DNA from: Lactobacillus acidophilus | Lineage (GTDB): Bacteria > Bacillota > Bacilli > Lactobacillales > Lactobacillaceae | Assembly: GCF_034298135.1 (NCBI RefSeq) | Contig: NZ_CP139575.1 | Coordinates: forward strand, 1,054,001 to 1,118,000 | DNA: 64,000 nucleotides | Direction: 5' to 3' | Shown: piece after piece, positions 30,566 to 40,712 of the stretch | How positions within the stretch are numbered: the first letter of the stretch is position 1 | Layout of the letters: each line of letters begins with the position of its first letter | Program-made: the position numbers and the translations under genes | The notes under the pieces: generated by a model | What the model was told of the DNA's origin: nothing | Seen by the model: only the letters and a program-made list of their open reading frames with translations | The model's database searches: none

Positions 30566-31728
30566 TTAATTTTTATATTTACTTATAGCTGTAGCTAACC
30601 TAGCCATACCATCTTTAACCATCTTTAATGGACAAGCTAAATTTATCCTAATAAAATTGTTACCATTTCCACGATAAACATTGCCTGCTGAAATTATTAA
30701 GCCTGTCTTTTCCCTAATAAATTTAGCTAATTCTTGAGAACTTATCGTAACTTTTTGAGTATCATCCACATTAAATAGGTTGCATCCCCACTAATAACTC
30801 TTAATTCCGGAATATTATCTCGAATAAAATCTACCGCATATTCAAAATTTTTATCTAATTGTTTCTTTAAAGCTTTAAGCCATTTATGTCCGTTCTCATA
30901 AGCTGCAATAGTTGCAGGAATAGCTAGAAGATTAGGTTCTGCAATCTCATCACTGTTTAGCCCTCTATTAACTATTGCCCGTAAATTTTCACCCGGTATA
31001 ATTGCTGTTGCTGCATGAAGAGCAGCAACATTGAAGGTCTTACTTGGAGAAACTAATGAAATTACATTATTGCGGGCTTTGCTGCTAACACTATAAGCAG
31101 GTATATAGTCTGGACCTTTTCTAACCAAATCACCATGAATTTCATCCGATAGTAAAACTACATGATGCTTAAAACAAAGATCTGCAATTCGTTGCACTTC
31201 TTCGGCAGTCCAAACTCTACCAACAGGATTATGAGGATTACAAAAAATCATCAATGTTGTTAATGGATTAGCTAATTTTTCTTCTAAATCATGCCAATCA
31301 ACAATATATTCTTGACCATCAAATTTTAGATCACTTGATAAAACATGTCGCCCATTATTCAAAATTGAATTATAAAAAATATTATATACTGGCTCCTGCA
31401 CTAGAACATTGTCACCGATGTGAGAAACTCTTCGTACAACTGAAGAAATAGCAGGTACAACACCCGTAGTAAAAATCATCCAATTATGCTCTGGACGATA
31501 TTTATGCTCTGTTTCATACCAATCCGCTACTGCATTAAAATAATCTTCTTTAGGAAATTCATAACCAAATGCACCCAAGGCAATCTTCTGTTTCATAGCT
31601 TTAATGATTTCAGGGGCAGTTTTAAAATCCATATCTGCAATCCACATAGGTAATTCGCCTGAATTTACATTTCATTTTACCGAACCAGTATTTGTTCTAT
31701 CTGGCGCATTTTCAAAATCATATTGCAT
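30566..31728 (-). pseudogene. MalY/PatB-type aminotransferase (cystathionine beta-lyase), two lesions
   Basis: A PLP enzyme of the MalY/PatB family (beta-C-S lyase). The ATG at 31726-31728 gives MQYDFENAPDRTNTGSVK, then TGA at 31672-31674 where family members have Trp (KWNVNSGELPMWIADMDF). The middle is intact, including the catalytic Lys region SLVSPSKTFNVAAL and the motif IFCNPHNPVGR. Near 30757 a one-base loss (ATGTGGATGATACT instead of MWIDT coding) shifts the frame, and the C-terminal 60 residues continue in the next frame to 30566. Two independent lesions make a sequencing artefact less likely. Confidence 0.87.
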
Positions 31729-31735
31729 ATTATCA

Positions 31736-32626
31736 CTAATCCTTTGGTTGTTGATGTGTATCTGAATGATCTACTTTTTGAATAATATTTGAACAAACAA
31801 TTTCTGTTTTTGCATGGTCCACTTTATTGGAATTTATAATCAAAGTTCTGATTTCAGGTACAGAAATTTTTCCAGAAATCGGATTCTTTATACTATCAAT
31901 TGTAGCATTAAGTTCTACGTCCATATTTGACACATATTCAAATGCCAAATCAGCATGAATTAATGAACTATTTTTAATTGTTAAATAATCAATATAATTT
32001 AAACCTTGATCACTTTCAATTTTACAATTAATAAATTTTATATTATTAGTATTCCAAGCTAAATATTCACCATCAATTGTAGAATCATATATTTCAACGT
32101 TCTTACAATTCCAAAATGCGTCTTTAGAAATAAAAGTTGAGTTATGTACTTCTACATTTTCAGCTCCATCAAAAACATAATTTCCAATAACACTAACGTT
32201 GTCTAAATAAATATTTTTACTATCTTTTCCGAAGTAATCGCCATTAATTTGGGAATTAGTAATTCTAATATCATCACAAGTCCACATTGTTTCTTCCGCA
32301 TTAGAAAAATGAACGTTATCTAAAACAATATGATTGGCTCTTCTAAATAATTTAGGAGCTTGCAACGCACTATTTTTTATAGAAATGTTAGTGGTATACC
32401 AGATTCCACTTCTAGACATAGTTTCAAAAATAGTATCTTCTACATTTATATTTTCAGCATACCAAAGTGGATATTTCCATTTGAAAATTGAATTTTTTAA
32501 ATTTATATTCTTTGTTTCTTTTAAAGGAGATTCACCATTTCCAAAAGTAATACCATCGAGAGTAGCATCGTTTAAACCGTAAATAATTCGTTCTCCTTCA
32601 AAATAATTATTTTTGTATTCGATCAT
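31736..32626 (-). CDS. DUF3737 family protein, beta-helix-like
   Basis: A 296-residue protein made of repeated short units such as NINLKNSIFKW, NVEVHNSTFIS and NVEIYDSTIDG, each about 20 residues, as in right-handed beta-helix proteins. Recognised as DUF3737; no catalytic role is established. No signal peptide, so it is cytoplasmic. It is immediately upstream of the MalY/PatB pseudogene (7 nt) and was probably co-transcribed with it. It has an AAGGAGAATT site. Confidence 0.82.
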   Translation of the reverse strand: MIEYKNNYFEGERIIYGLNDATLDGITFGNGESPLKETKNINLKNSIFKWKYPLWYAENINVEDTIFETMSRSGIWYTTNISIKNSALQAPKLFRRANHIVLDNVHFSNAEETMWTCDDIRITNSQINGDYFGKDSKNIYLDNVSVIGNYVFDGAENVEVHNSTFISKDAFWNCKNVEIYDSTIDGEYLAWNTNNIKFINCKIESDQGLNYIDYLTIKNSSLIHADLAFEYVSNMDVELNATIDSIKNPISGKISVPEIRTLIINSNKVDHAKTEIVCSNIIQKVDHSDTHQQPKD

Positions 32627-32800
32627 TTAATTCTCCTTTTTTTCCAATCTATTTAACATTGGTTATTATACTTATTGCAACTTATAATGTTTAATACTTA
32701 TTTATATAGTTTATCCATAACTAAAGATTATCTTTAATTTATATAGATTGAATTTATGACTGAATTAAATTTAGTGCATTTTCTAGCAAAGCATCAAAAA

Positions 32801-32830
32801 AACCGCTCTAGACAACTTACTAGAGCGGTT
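32801..32830 (-). terminator. ssrA terminator
   Basis: Stem AACCGCTCTAG (32801-32811) with CTAGAGCGGTT (32820-32830), followed leftward by TTTTTT. Confidence 0.85.
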
Positions 32831-32843
32831 CTATTTTTATCTA

Positions 32844-33209
32844 TGGAGATGAGGGGAATTGAACCCCTGTCCAAACGCATCTCGTCATTAACCTCTACGA
32901 TCATAGTTATATTACTTAAACTTCACTAGTTCAAAACGCCATATAACAGGGCTAGTATGAACCAGCTAACCTGTTAAGACTCTTTTTAACTATTCAGGTG
33001 AGGTAGTTAAACGTAACTCGCTAAAGTTGATACTCGAAAACCAGTCACGAGTAAACTGGTCAAGAGCAACGCATGCGCTAAATTAAGCAGCTAATGCGTA
33101 AGAATTTTTGTTATTTGCAGTTATATTTAACTGTAACGTTTTTACGTAGACGTAACCTACGAATCGCAGTCAATGCGGGTCTACGCCTGTCGAATCCCAA
33201 AACATCCCC
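32844..33209 (-). ncRNA. ssrA: transfer-messenger RNA
   Basis: Rescues stalled ribosomes and tags their products for proteolysis. The 5' end GGGGATG pairs with the 3' CATCTCC to form the tRNA-like acceptor. The 3' T arm reads ACAGGGGTTCAATTCCCCT. The resume frame encodes ANNKNSYALAA followed by TAA, the typical Lactobacillus tag. CCA is not encoded. Several internal hairpins correspond to pseudoknots. Confidence 0.96.
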
Positions 33210-33222
33210 TTGAGACTCTCCT

Positions 33223-33231
33223 ATTGTAGCA
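33223..33231 (-). promoter_or_regulatory. ssrA extended -10 promoter
   Basis: TGCTACAAT read leftward (TG-n-TACAAT) starts about 22 nt before the tmRNA 5' end. No good -35 is seen, consistent with an extended -10 promoter. Confidence 0.5.
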
Positions 33232-33259
33232 CAGACCAGCAAAATGAGCGAATAAAAAA

Positions 33260-34444
33260 CTAATTAATATTAGTTAAACGAACAACATCACGTTCAATCA
33301 TCAATTCTTCGTTAGTTGGAATAACCATTGCTTTAACTTTAGAACCTGGCTTAGTGATAAAGTGTTCACCATTTTCTTCATTTGCTTCATAATCAGGTTC
33401 AACGCCTAAGAACTTAAATGCATCCATAACTGCTTTTCTTACCCCAGCATCATGTTCACCAATTCCGGCAGTAAAGATAATTGCATCTACACCGCCCATT
33501 TCGGCAGTATATGCACCTACGTAACGAACAATGCGGTTAATAAAGATATTTCTAGCAAGTTTAGCCCGTTCAGTATCACTTTCTCTGATATCACGCATAT
33601 CAGGAGAAATACCCGATAAACCTAATAAGCCAGATTCACTGTTCAAAATATGAATCATTTCATCCATTGACTTATGTTCTACATGCATCAAATGTTGAAT
33701 AAGTGAAGGATCAATATCACCTGAGCGTGTAGCCATTGTAACACCAGCAATTGGACTAAAGCCCATCGACGTATCATATGACTTACCATCTTTAACTGCA
33801 GTAATTGAAGCACCAGATCCTAAATGACAAACTATTAGTTTTAAGTCCTTAAGGTCTTTACCCAGCATTTTTGCAGCGTGAGGAGCAGTATAACGAATTG
33901 ATGTACCATGAGCACCGTATCTACGTACACCATATTTTTCATAATACTTATAAGGAATAGAATACAAATAATGTACCGGATCAAGACTATAGTGATAAGT
34001 AGTATCAAAGACTGCTACTTGAGGAACGTTAGGCAAAACATTCATAAAGGCTTCAATACCACGACCCTCTGCTGGGTTATGAAGTGGTGCATAATCTTGT
34101 AATTCATAGATTTTTTGTAGATTTTCTTTATTAATAATAGTTGAATCTTTAAAGTATTCACCACCATTAACAACTCTATGGCCTACACCCACAATTTCAT
34201 TTAAGTCTTCAACAACATTAAACTCTTTTAAAAACTTTAACAACAAGCTAACCGCAGCTTCTTGGTCAGGAATATCTGTTTTTTCAACATGATCTGTTCC
34301 ATCAGCAAGTTTAATTTCAAAAGATGCATTGGCAAGACCAACACGATCGGCCATTCCCTTTGCAATTACTTTTTCAGCTGGTAATGAAAATAACTTGTAT
34401 TTAAATGATGAGCTACCAGAATTAATAGCCAAAACCTTTTTCAT
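33260..34444 (-). CDS. ackA: acetate kinase
   Basis: Forms ATP and acetate from acetyl phosphate. The 394-residue product has the N-terminal phosphate motif INSGSSSFKYKLF, the substrate motif VFDTTYHYSL and HLGSGASITAVKDGKS, plus the C-terminal FTAGIGEHDAGVR. It follows the methylase gene that ends the comG cluster, the standard order ytxK-ackA. The partner pta is far away at 62153. Confidence 0.97.
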   Translation of the reverse strand: MKKVLAINSGSSSFKYKLFSLPAEKVIAKGMADRVGLANASFEIKLADGTDHVEKTDIPDQEAAVSLLLKFLKEFNVVEDLNEIVGVGHRVVNGGEYFKDSTIINKENLQKIYELQDYAPLHNPAEGRGIEAFMNVLPNVPQVAVFDTTYHYSLDPVHYLYSIPYKYYEKYGVRRYGAHGTSIRYTAPHAAKMLGKDLKDLKLIVCHLGSGASITAVKDGKSYDTSMGFSPIAGVTMATRSGDIDPSLIQHLMHVEHKSMDEMIHILNSESGLLGLSGISPDMRDIRESDTERAKLARNIFINRIVRYVGAYTAEMGGVDAIIFTAGIGEHDAGVRKAVMDAFKFLGVEPDYEANEENGEHFITKPGSKVKAMVIPTNEELMIERDVVRLTNIN

Positions 34445-34484
34445 AAAATACTTTCCTCCACTCGTATATTTTTAAGCATGCGAA

Positions 34485-35486
34485 TTACTCAGTGATTTTA
34501 GTATACCACTCGTTTAATTTGACATTAAAGCGAATCAAAGATTCTTGTTTCTTTAATGATTCAAGCTTAGTTAATAAAACTTCACTTGCTTTTGCATCTC
34601 CACCATGATTTTGGAATACCAAAACTGATTTTTGATTAAATTTATTTTTAAACATATCATCAGGTAATTCTACAATGGCTTTTAAATATACTTTTTTGGT
34701 GAGCCAAGGCATAAAATCTGCACCAATCTTACCAGATAAAATCGACTTAGGAACTACTAAGAATGAATAACCTCCTGGCTTTAAATTCTTAATAATTTGT
34801 TCAATTAACAACAAGTGTGCAAAAGAGTGACCCTTTTCTGCTCTATTTTCAAAGTTTTTAGCATTCTCATCAATTGGATAATAACCCACTGGTAGATCAC
34901 TTACAATTGCATCAGCATTTGGACACATCCATGGCATTAATGCATCTTGGCAATACAATTCAATATCAATATCATTTAAATGAGCTGCCACATCAGCTAA
35001 GTTCAACATTTCTTCGTCATTATCAATTCCAACAAGTTTATATTGATCCTTAGAATGGTTAAGTGCCTTGAGCTGTGAAATAACTGAGAAAAGTAAAATA
35101 CCTGTGCCCACAGTTGGATCAACAATCTCCATTTTCTTATTACTAAGCAATTTGTGCATCAACATAGCAACCACAGTTGAAATTGCTGGTGGAGTTGGCA
35201 TTTGATTTACTTCACGGCCATCATCATTGATCGCCTTTAAGGTTAGAAAAGTAAATACTTGCGCTTTTTCCTTTTGACTAATACTGTCATAATTAAGAGC
35301 TTGGTACTTTTTGCTTAATTCTGCAACGGTCTTTTCATCAGGTGCACCATTTTCAACTTTGATTTTTCCTTGCTCTAAGTTATCAAAAGTTTCTACTAAT
35401 GCTTCTGTGAATGAAACATTCAATGCATTTTGTAAAGTTTGTACGCAATCTAAAAATTGATTAAATAATTTTTCAAAATTTTCCAT
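34485..35486 (-). CDS. class I SAM-dependent methyltransferase, YtxK-like
   Basis: A 333-residue protein with a helical N terminus and a Rossmann methylase domain. Motif I is DPTVGTGILLFSV and the catalytic motif IV reads DLPVGYYP, resembling the N6-adenine DNA methylase type but with D-L-P in place of N-P-P. Typically encoded between the comG operon and ackA in lactobacilli and bacilli. Target unknown; no restriction partner is nearby. Confidence 0.85.
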   Translation of the reverse strand: MENFEKLFNQFLDCVQTLQNALNVSFTEALVETFDNLEQGKIKVENGAPDEKTVAELSKKYQALNYDSISQKEKAQVFTFLTLKAINDDGREVNQMPTPPAISTVVAMLMHKLLSNKKMEIVDPTVGTGILLFSVISQLKALNHSKDQYKLVGIDNDEEMLNLADVAAHLNDIDIELYCQDALMPWMCPNADAIVSDLPVGYYPIDENAKNFENRAEKGHSFAHLLLIEQIIKNLKPGGYSFLVVPKSILSGKIGADFMPWLTKKVYLKAIVELPDDMFKNKFNQKSVLVFQNHGGDAKASEVLLTKLESLKKQESLIRFNVKLNEWYTKITE

Positions 35487-35659
35487 TTAGTAGTCCCCCT
35501 ATTACCTCACTATTTTAAAGAAAGGTAAATAGAGGTGCAAGAAAAGTCATTTATTCCGTTAATATTTTTATTATCAGCATATTATTTTCCATACTAGTAA
35601 TAAAAATATTTTGATACATTTGAATGAAAAGTATTGTAGTTACTAATACTAATATGCTA

Positions 35660-36223
35660 CTAAATAATACGCTTCCCTTTAGCTTTCTTGAGATCTTTTT
35701 TCTTTTTAACATCTTCTTTTTCATCTACTTTTTCGTCAAGTTGAAATACTAGATCAGATTTCCCTTTATTGTACTCATCAATATGGATAATAATTTTATC
35801 TTTTTTAGTTTCAAATTTTGCATCCCTAATATTGAAAATCAATGGCATATATCCACCCGTACTTTTTGTACCTACCTTAGAAACTTTTAACACTTTCTTT
35901 TTTAAATAATATTCAATATTATAAGTTTCCTCGTTCTTCTTATTATCTATTCTAGTAAAAGTAGCACTCTTATCATCATGATTATCTTTAACAGGATAAA
36001 CTGTTCTAGTATCCTTAGCATGCATAAAATTATTTAATTGAACATACGCATATGCTAGATCATTGACCTGATTATTTTCACTCATATTTATTTTCTTAAT
36101 ACTGAATAATATATTTTGCAAAATTGTCAAAATCAAAATAACTATAACTAATGAAAAAATAGCTTCAGCCAATAAAAACCCGTTAGTTTTTAATTTTGAT
36201 TTTTTGATGATTAGTCGTGTCAT
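35660..36223 (-). CDS. comGF: competence pseudopilin, ComGF-like
   Basis: Minor pilin-like protein of the DNA-uptake pilus. The N-terminal pre-pilin signal KTNGFLLAEAIFSLVIVILI has the GF cleavage site and a hydrophobic helix, then a C-terminal domain with a very Lys-rich end (KKKKDLKKAKGKRII). The ATG giving MTRLIIKK (36223) is preferred over the longer frame to 36262, which lies deep in the preceding gene. It overlaps the upstream gene. The symbol follows the position in the operon and is less certain than for comGA-C. Confidence 0.78.
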   Translation of the reverse strand: MTRLIIKKSKLKTNGFLLAEAIFSLVIVILILTILQNILFSIKKINMSENNQVNDLAYAYVQLNNFMHAKDTRTVYPVKDNHDDKSATFTRIDNKKNEETYNIEYYLKKKVLKVSKVGTKSTGGYMPLIFNIRDAKFETKKDKIIIHIDEYNKGKSDLVFQLDEKVDEKEDVKKKKDLKKAKGKRII

Positions 36224-36452
36224 AAATATAATTTGGTCCCGCTTTTTTATATATTCGATCATGAACTAAAATTTGATCTAAATTATTTTTGTGTAAAACA
36301 TGGTAAGCATATGCATGATCTGCTTTTCGTTCTATTTTATAGCCATTTTTTCTACTCTCTACTACGGTTAAATAAAAGCAGCTCACTGCAATAACAGAGA
36401 TAATAATCGCTATACAGCTTTCTAACATAAAAAATCCTTGTATTCGCTTCAT
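36183..36452 (-). CDS. comGE: competence pseudopilin, ComGE-like
   Basis: A small pilin-like protein (89 residues) with the pre-pilin peptide MKRIQGFFMLESCIAIIISV; cleavage after the Gly before FF is expected. Its ATG overlaps the stop of comGD (ATGA). It is one of several minor pilins. The assignment rests on position and the N-terminal motif only. Confidence 0.74.
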   Translation of the reverse strand: MKRIQGFFMLESCIAIIISVIAVSCFYLTVVESRKNGYKIERKADHAYAYHVLHKNNLDQILVHDRIYKKAGPNYIYDTTNHQKIKIKN

Positions 36453-36877
36453 TCTGTTGCACGTCCCCACAGCATCTGATATTTTTTCTCTCTTCTTAGT
36501 CCATAACCACTAAAAGTTACAGTAATTGGTTTAGAAGATCCTGAACTGCTAAAGCGGAATTTACTGAGTCCTTCAATATCAATATTTTTATTAATCTCAA
36601 TTTGCTTATTATAATTTGGACCAGATAAATTAATATAATGTTTTTCTTTTGAAAAAATGACAGTAACGGTATCGTCTGTAATTGTGCTTATTCGCGAAGC
36701 CTGATCTAAAGCAGCCATAACTTCTTTAGTTGTATTATCAAAAATTAACCGGTTTTGGCTTTTTCTTAACTGCAAGCTTCCAATTAATAGTATTCCGCAA
36801 CAAATAGTTAAGGTAATTAAGGTTTCAATTAAAGTAAACGCACTAGCCTTGATTCTTGGAAATTTCAACTTCACCAT
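36449..36877 (-). CDS. comGD: competence pseudopilin, ComGD-like
   Basis: A 142-residue minor pilin with pre-pilin motif SAFTLIETLITLTICCGILL and a beta-rich C-terminal domain. It overlaps comGC by 35 nt, with no strong ribosome binding site of its own, so translation is probably coupled. It would require the prepilin peptidase ComC, not in the window. Confidence 0.8.
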   Translation of the reverse strand: MVKLKFPRIKASAFTLIETLITLTICCGILLIGSLQLRKSQNRLIFDNTTKEVMAALDQASRISTITDDTVTVIFSKEKHYINLSGPNYNKQIEINKNIDIEGLSKFRFSSSGSSKPITVTFSGYGLRREKKYQMLWGRATE

Positions 36878-37202
36878 CTTTATTAATTGAATATTTCTTT
36901 TCTTCAGCTTTTTTCTTTTGATCTTCTGTCAAATAATCATTCTTTACTAATTCATCAAAGCTTGCTGGTAATTTCCCCTTATCATCTTTATATAATTCAA
37001 CTTGAGTTTGAATAGTTACTTTAAAGGCATCCCCAGTTTTAGTCTCTGCTTTCTTTTTTTGCCCTAATAAATTGGGGACAATCAATAAAACTAGAATTAC
37101 AATGATAGCAATTACCACTACCATTTCAATTAAAGTAAATCCCTCTTGTCGTCGACTTTTCGCTAAAATATTTAGCAAATATCTCTTTATTTTATTCTTC
37201 AT
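36843..37202 (-). CDS. comGC: competence major pseudopilin ComGC
   Basis: Main subunit of the transformation pilus. Signal RRQEGFTLIEMVVVIAIIVI (cleavage G-F, Glu5 in the mature protein) is followed by the family-typical PNLLGQKKKAETKTGDA and a short soluble domain ending with VEISKNQG. The 119 residues match the family. A TAGAGG-type site precedes the ATG. Function depends on ComGA, whose gene here is frameshifted. Confidence 0.9.
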   Translation of the reverse strand: MKNKIKRYLLNILAKSRRQEGFTLIEMVVVIAIIVILVLLIVPNLLGQKKKAETKTGDAFKVTIQTQVELYKDDKGKLPASFDELVKNDYLTEDQKKKAEEKKYSINKDGEVEISKNQG

Positions 37203-37214
37203 ATATCTTTACCT

Positions 37215-38219
37215 CTAAATATTTTGCATCATTGAATACATTGGCAGTAATAATTTCAGATACATTCCAATAATGCAAACCCCAATTAAAATGAAACAAA
37301 TAGGTTGAATATTAACAACTAATTTTTCGACTTTTGCAGTCAAATCAAGAAATAAACTTCGACCCAAAATTAAACATCTTTTACTTAAATCGCTTCTTTG
37401 AGACCCTGTTTTAAGCAAAATAAGCAAACTAGTCGGCAGAAAATCTTCTTTTTTTATTATTTCTTCTATACTCTTTCCTTTTACCAATTGCTGCCCAATA
37501 TTTTGTCCTAAAGTATGCTGAAGAGAATCTTTCTCTTGTTTTATTGCATACTCACACATTTTCTGCAGTGAAAAACCGCCAGCTAGCAACATCCCAATGT
37601 CATAAACTAATAAATAATTTACATATAATAAAATAATTCTCCCAATAATTGGATATCTAATTAATTTCTTCATTGAAATATAATCTTGCTTATTTAACAA
37701 TGAGATGATTCTTGTAAAAAAGTAAATTCCACTTCCAATTAAGATAATCAAAATTAATATGACCAAGTCACCAGAATGCTCACTTGTATTGTTAAATTGC
37801 ATTGAAATAAAAGACTGCATAAACATTAATAAAACAATCATCATAATTGCTAAAACAAGCGGATAGGATAATTCCGCACGCAATTTTTTTATTTGTTCCT
37901 GTTTTAAGCGACTTAATATAGCCAATTGCTCTAAGCATTCTGTTAGATTGCCTTGTTGCAGTGATAAATTTACTTGAGTTACCATAGTTCTTGAAAAACC
38001 CAGTTTTATTAATTCTTCACTTAAACTAGCACCATTTTTCATTCTACGAGCCAATTTTCCCATTAATACTCTTTGTTTTGGCCATAACACTGGCATTAGT
38101 TCAATTGAATTGCTTAATGAAAAGCCATTATTTAAACTATTTTTCAAATAATCTAAAAAAGCTAATTGTTCTTCGCCGTTTAATTTATCCTTCTTGGTAC
38201 TGCCAATATACTTCATCAT
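37215..38219 (-). CDS. comGB: competence pilus membrane platform protein ComGB
   Basis: PilC/GspF-type inner-membrane protein with three or four TM segments and two homologous cytoplasmic halves (FLDYLKNSLNNGFSLSNSIE; YDIGMLLAGGFSLQKMCEYA). The 334 residues fit the family. The frame is open to 38246; the ATG at 38217-38219 follows AAAGGAGGAGA and is the likely start. It overlaps the comGA end by 35 nt. Confidence 0.88.
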   Translation of the reverse strand: MMKYIGSTKKDKLNGEEQLAFLDYLKNSLNNGFSLSNSIELMPVLWPKQRVLMGKLARRMKNGASLSEELIKLGFSRTMVTQVNLSLQQGNLTECLEQLAILSRLKQEQIKKLRAELSYPLVLAIMMIVLLMFMQSFISMQFNNTSEHSGDLVILILIILIGSGIYFFTRIISLLNKQDYISMKKLIRYPIIGRIILLYVNYLLVYDIGMLLAGGFSLQKMCEYAIKQEKDSLQHTLGQNIGQQLVKGKSIEEIIKKEDFLPTSLLILLKTGSQRSDLSKRCLILGRSLFLDLTAKVEKLVVNIQPICFILIGVCIIGMYLKLLLPMYSMMQNI

Positions 38220-39158
38220 TAATCTCTCCTCCTTTCCATAAAGCATTTAAATTTTTCTGCCAACTAACAAAGTCACTACGAATCGATTTGTTCAGCTCAC
38301 TTTTAAGTGATTCACCACTTGCGATATCCATCAAACACCTAACTTCATTGTCACTAGGCATTAAACGTTGATAAGAAATAGCAGTTAAACAATTTTTAAG
38401 TTCATCATTACTAATTCCTAACCCTTCTAGCCGTGAAATAGTTTGAAAAGTACTTTTAGCATGTACTGTGGCAAGAACCAAATGTCCACTAAGTGCTGCA
38501 TCAACCGATAATCTCGCTGTACCTTGATCTCGAATTTCACCAATAATCAAAATATCAGGTCGATGTCTCAATGCAGCTTTTAGTAAGCTTTGATAATCTA
38601 TTCCTGCTTCATTATTGACTTGTGATTGCAAAAAAGATGATTCATATACTTCAACTGGATCTTCAATTGTCATAACTATCCTGTTTTCACTTAATTTTTT
38701 AGCAATTTCATACATAGTTGTAGTTTTTCCAGAACCTGTAGGACCACTAGTTACAATTAATCCACGCTTAGTGGCTAATTTTTCTAATTTTATAAATTGT
38801 TTATCAAAAAAATATTTACTATTTTCAATTCCATAGATAATTCGAATAACTAAAGATTCTTGATCAGTAAAATCACCTAAACTTGATAATCTTAAGTAAT
38901 ATTTCTTCTCACCTAAGCTATAAATCATTGCTCCTACTTGCGGGCGGCGATGTTCTGCTATATCCATTTGAGCACTATATTTAAAAAATTAATGATTTCT
39001 TGTCCCTCTGATAAAGAATAACTTCGTTGCCTAATAACGCCACTATGTGTTCTATAATCAACAACTATGCTTTCTTTTTTAGGAAAAAAGAAAATATCGC
39101 TTGCTTTAAGTTCAATAGCAGATACTAACAATTTCTTTATGATCTCTTTAACTTGCAT
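38185..39158 (-). pseudogene. comGA: competence pilus assembly ATPase ComGA, frameshifted
   Basis: PilB/GspE-type ATPase expected to power pilus assembly. The first 66 residues end at a stop at 38958. The rest resumes in the next frame as KYSAQMDIAEHRRPQVGAMI. The ATPase core is otherwise intact, with Walker A TSGPTGSGKTTTMYEI and Walker B/His box DILIIGEIRDQ and LATVHAKS. The break lies at TTTTTTAAA: adding one T or A restores EIINFLKYSAQMDIAEHRRP. A one-base homopolymer error in the sequence would look the same, so loss of function is likely but not certain. Confidence 0.82.
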
Positions 39159-39245
39159 AAAAAAATCCTCCTTTTTTGCATCACACTACTTATTACGCAA
39201 AAAAGAAGAATTTTTCTTTTGATAAATAAATTTTTTTAATAAAAA

Positions 39246-39273
39246 ATAGCTTAATCCAATTGGACTAAGCTAT
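39246..39273 (-). terminator. yebC terminator
   Basis: Stem ATAGCTTAATCC with GGACTAAGCTAT and loop AATT, followed leftward by TTTTTTATT, just after the yebC stop. Confidence 0.8.
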
Positions 39274-39283
39274 ATCTTTTTAA

Positions 39284-40012
39284 CTAATCTTCATCAGCTG
39301 CTGCAGTATAAACATTTTGAACATCATCACTATCTTCAAGTGCTTCAACTAAGTGTTCAAATTGTTCCTTCTTATCTGCTGGAACTGGAGTGGTGTTTTG
39401 TGGAATCATAGTCAATTCAGCATCAGCGAGCTTGTAACCAGCTTTAATAAGTGCATCACGAACTTCTGCAAATTGCTTAGGATCAGTATAAATTTCGTAT
39501 GCATCATCACTAGTTTGAAGGTCATCACCACCAGCGTCCATAACATCAAGTAAAACTTGATCTTCATCAGCATCAGTAGTTGAACGATCAATTACAATGT
39601 AACCTTTACGGTCGAACATGTAAGCAACTGAACCAGTAGCACCAAGTGAACCACCATTACGAGTGAAAGCAACACGAACATCTGAAGCAGTACGGTTCTT
39701 GTTATCAGTCAAAGCTTCAACAAATACTGCTACACCACCTGGAGCGTAACCTTCATAAGTGATTTCGTCGTAGTGTTCATCTGAGCCACCTTCGGCCTTC
39801 TTGATCGCACGTTGGATATTGTCTTTAGGCATGTTGTTTGAGCGTGCCTTATCAATTACCATACGTAATGCAGGATTCCCATCAGGATCAGGACCACCAC
39901 TCTTTGCAGCCATATAAATTTCACGAGATAACTTTTGGAAAACTTTACCTCTCTTTGCGTCTTGCGCATTCTTGCGGCCTTGAATATTGTGCCATTTTGA
40001 ATGTCCTGACAT
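39284..40012 (-). CDS. YebC/PmpR family protein
   Basis: A 242-residue product starting [20 protein letters not shown], typical of the YebC family. Members were called transcriptional regulators; YebC-type proteins have more recently been linked to helping ribosomes translate proline stretches. Three-domain length, acidic C terminus. It sits upstream of comGA and may share its transcript. Confidence 0.93.
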   Translation of the reverse strand: MSGHSKWHNIQGRKNAQDAKRGKVFQKLSREIYMAAKSGGPDPDGNPALRMVIDKARSNNMPKDNIQRAIKKAEGGSDEHYDEITYEGYAPGGVAVFVEALTDNKNRTASDVRVAFTRNGGSLGATGSVAYMFDRKGYIVIDRSTTDADEDQVLLDVMDAGGDDLQTSDDAYEIYTDPKQFAEVRDALIKAGYKLADAELTMIPQNTTPVPADKKEQFEHLVEALEDSDDVQNVYTAAADED

Positions 40013-40101
40013 AAGGATCCTTCTTTCTTTTTTCTAATATTAATTAACGTTATTATCTTAACTCACAGTACTTTAAAATTCAATGGTATCAAACATTAAA
40101 C

Positions 40102-40617
40102 CTAGCTTTTCTTACTGAAATATTGATTTTTAATGAAAGAAATAAACATGATCAACAGGATCGCAGTTAAGGCACCTAAGCCATCTAGAATCACATCATG
40201 GACACTTGGAGTACGATCTCCCGTTAAATATTGATGATATTCATCAAAGGCTGCAAAGGCAATTGCTGCAAACCAAGTTAAAATGGGAGCTACCCACTTT
40301 ACTTTAAAAATTCGGCGTAATCCTAAATACCCAAAACCACCAAGTAAAAAATATGAACCAAAATGGGCCATTTTTCTTAGGACAAATTGGGCTAAGCCTG
40401 CCCTTCCATCTATTTGAACATTATGTATTCTTCCGCCATAAGTAAAATTCCAACCGGCAACGATATCTTCTAGCCAACTAAAATGTTTATTCATTACGCC
40501 ATCATGTAATTCTTGTTGCTGATACGTCATTGAACTTGAAACAAATAGCATTAATAATACAAATAAAGCTAACAATAAAAATATTTTTTCACGTTTTGTA
40601 AAACGAAATTTATCCAT
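40102..40617 (-). CDS. VanZ family membrane protein
   Basis: A 171-residue protein with about four hydrophobic helices. The signature KMAHFGSYFLLGGFGYLGLR ... FAAFDEYHQYLTGDRTPSVH DVILD is the classical VanZ-like pattern (H-F, D-E-x-H-Q, R-x-x-S-x-x-D). Function in the envelope is unknown. It is shorter and more canonical than the VanZ protein at 22786. It has an AAGGAAG-type site. Confidence 0.88.
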   Translation of the reverse strand: MDKFRFTKREKIFLLLALFVLLMLFVSSSMTYQQQELHDGVMNKHFSWLEDIVAGWNFTYGGRIHNVQIDGRAGLAQFVLRKMAHFGSYFLLGGFGYLGLRRIFKVKWVAPILTWFAAIAFAAFDEYHQYLTGDRTPSVHDVILDGLGALTAILLIMFISFIKNQYFSKKS

Positions 40618-40712
40618 TTAGTTTTTCCTATCTTCCTTTTTTAGTACCTTTTTAATTACTTTACCAAAAATAATATTAAACAGATGATAAGAAAACTAAA
40701 AAATTCAACAAA

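Noticed and set aside
34485-35486. Restriction-modification methylase
   Set aside because: The catalytic motif is DLPVGYYP, no specificity or restriction gene is near, and the position between comG and ackA is that of YtxK.
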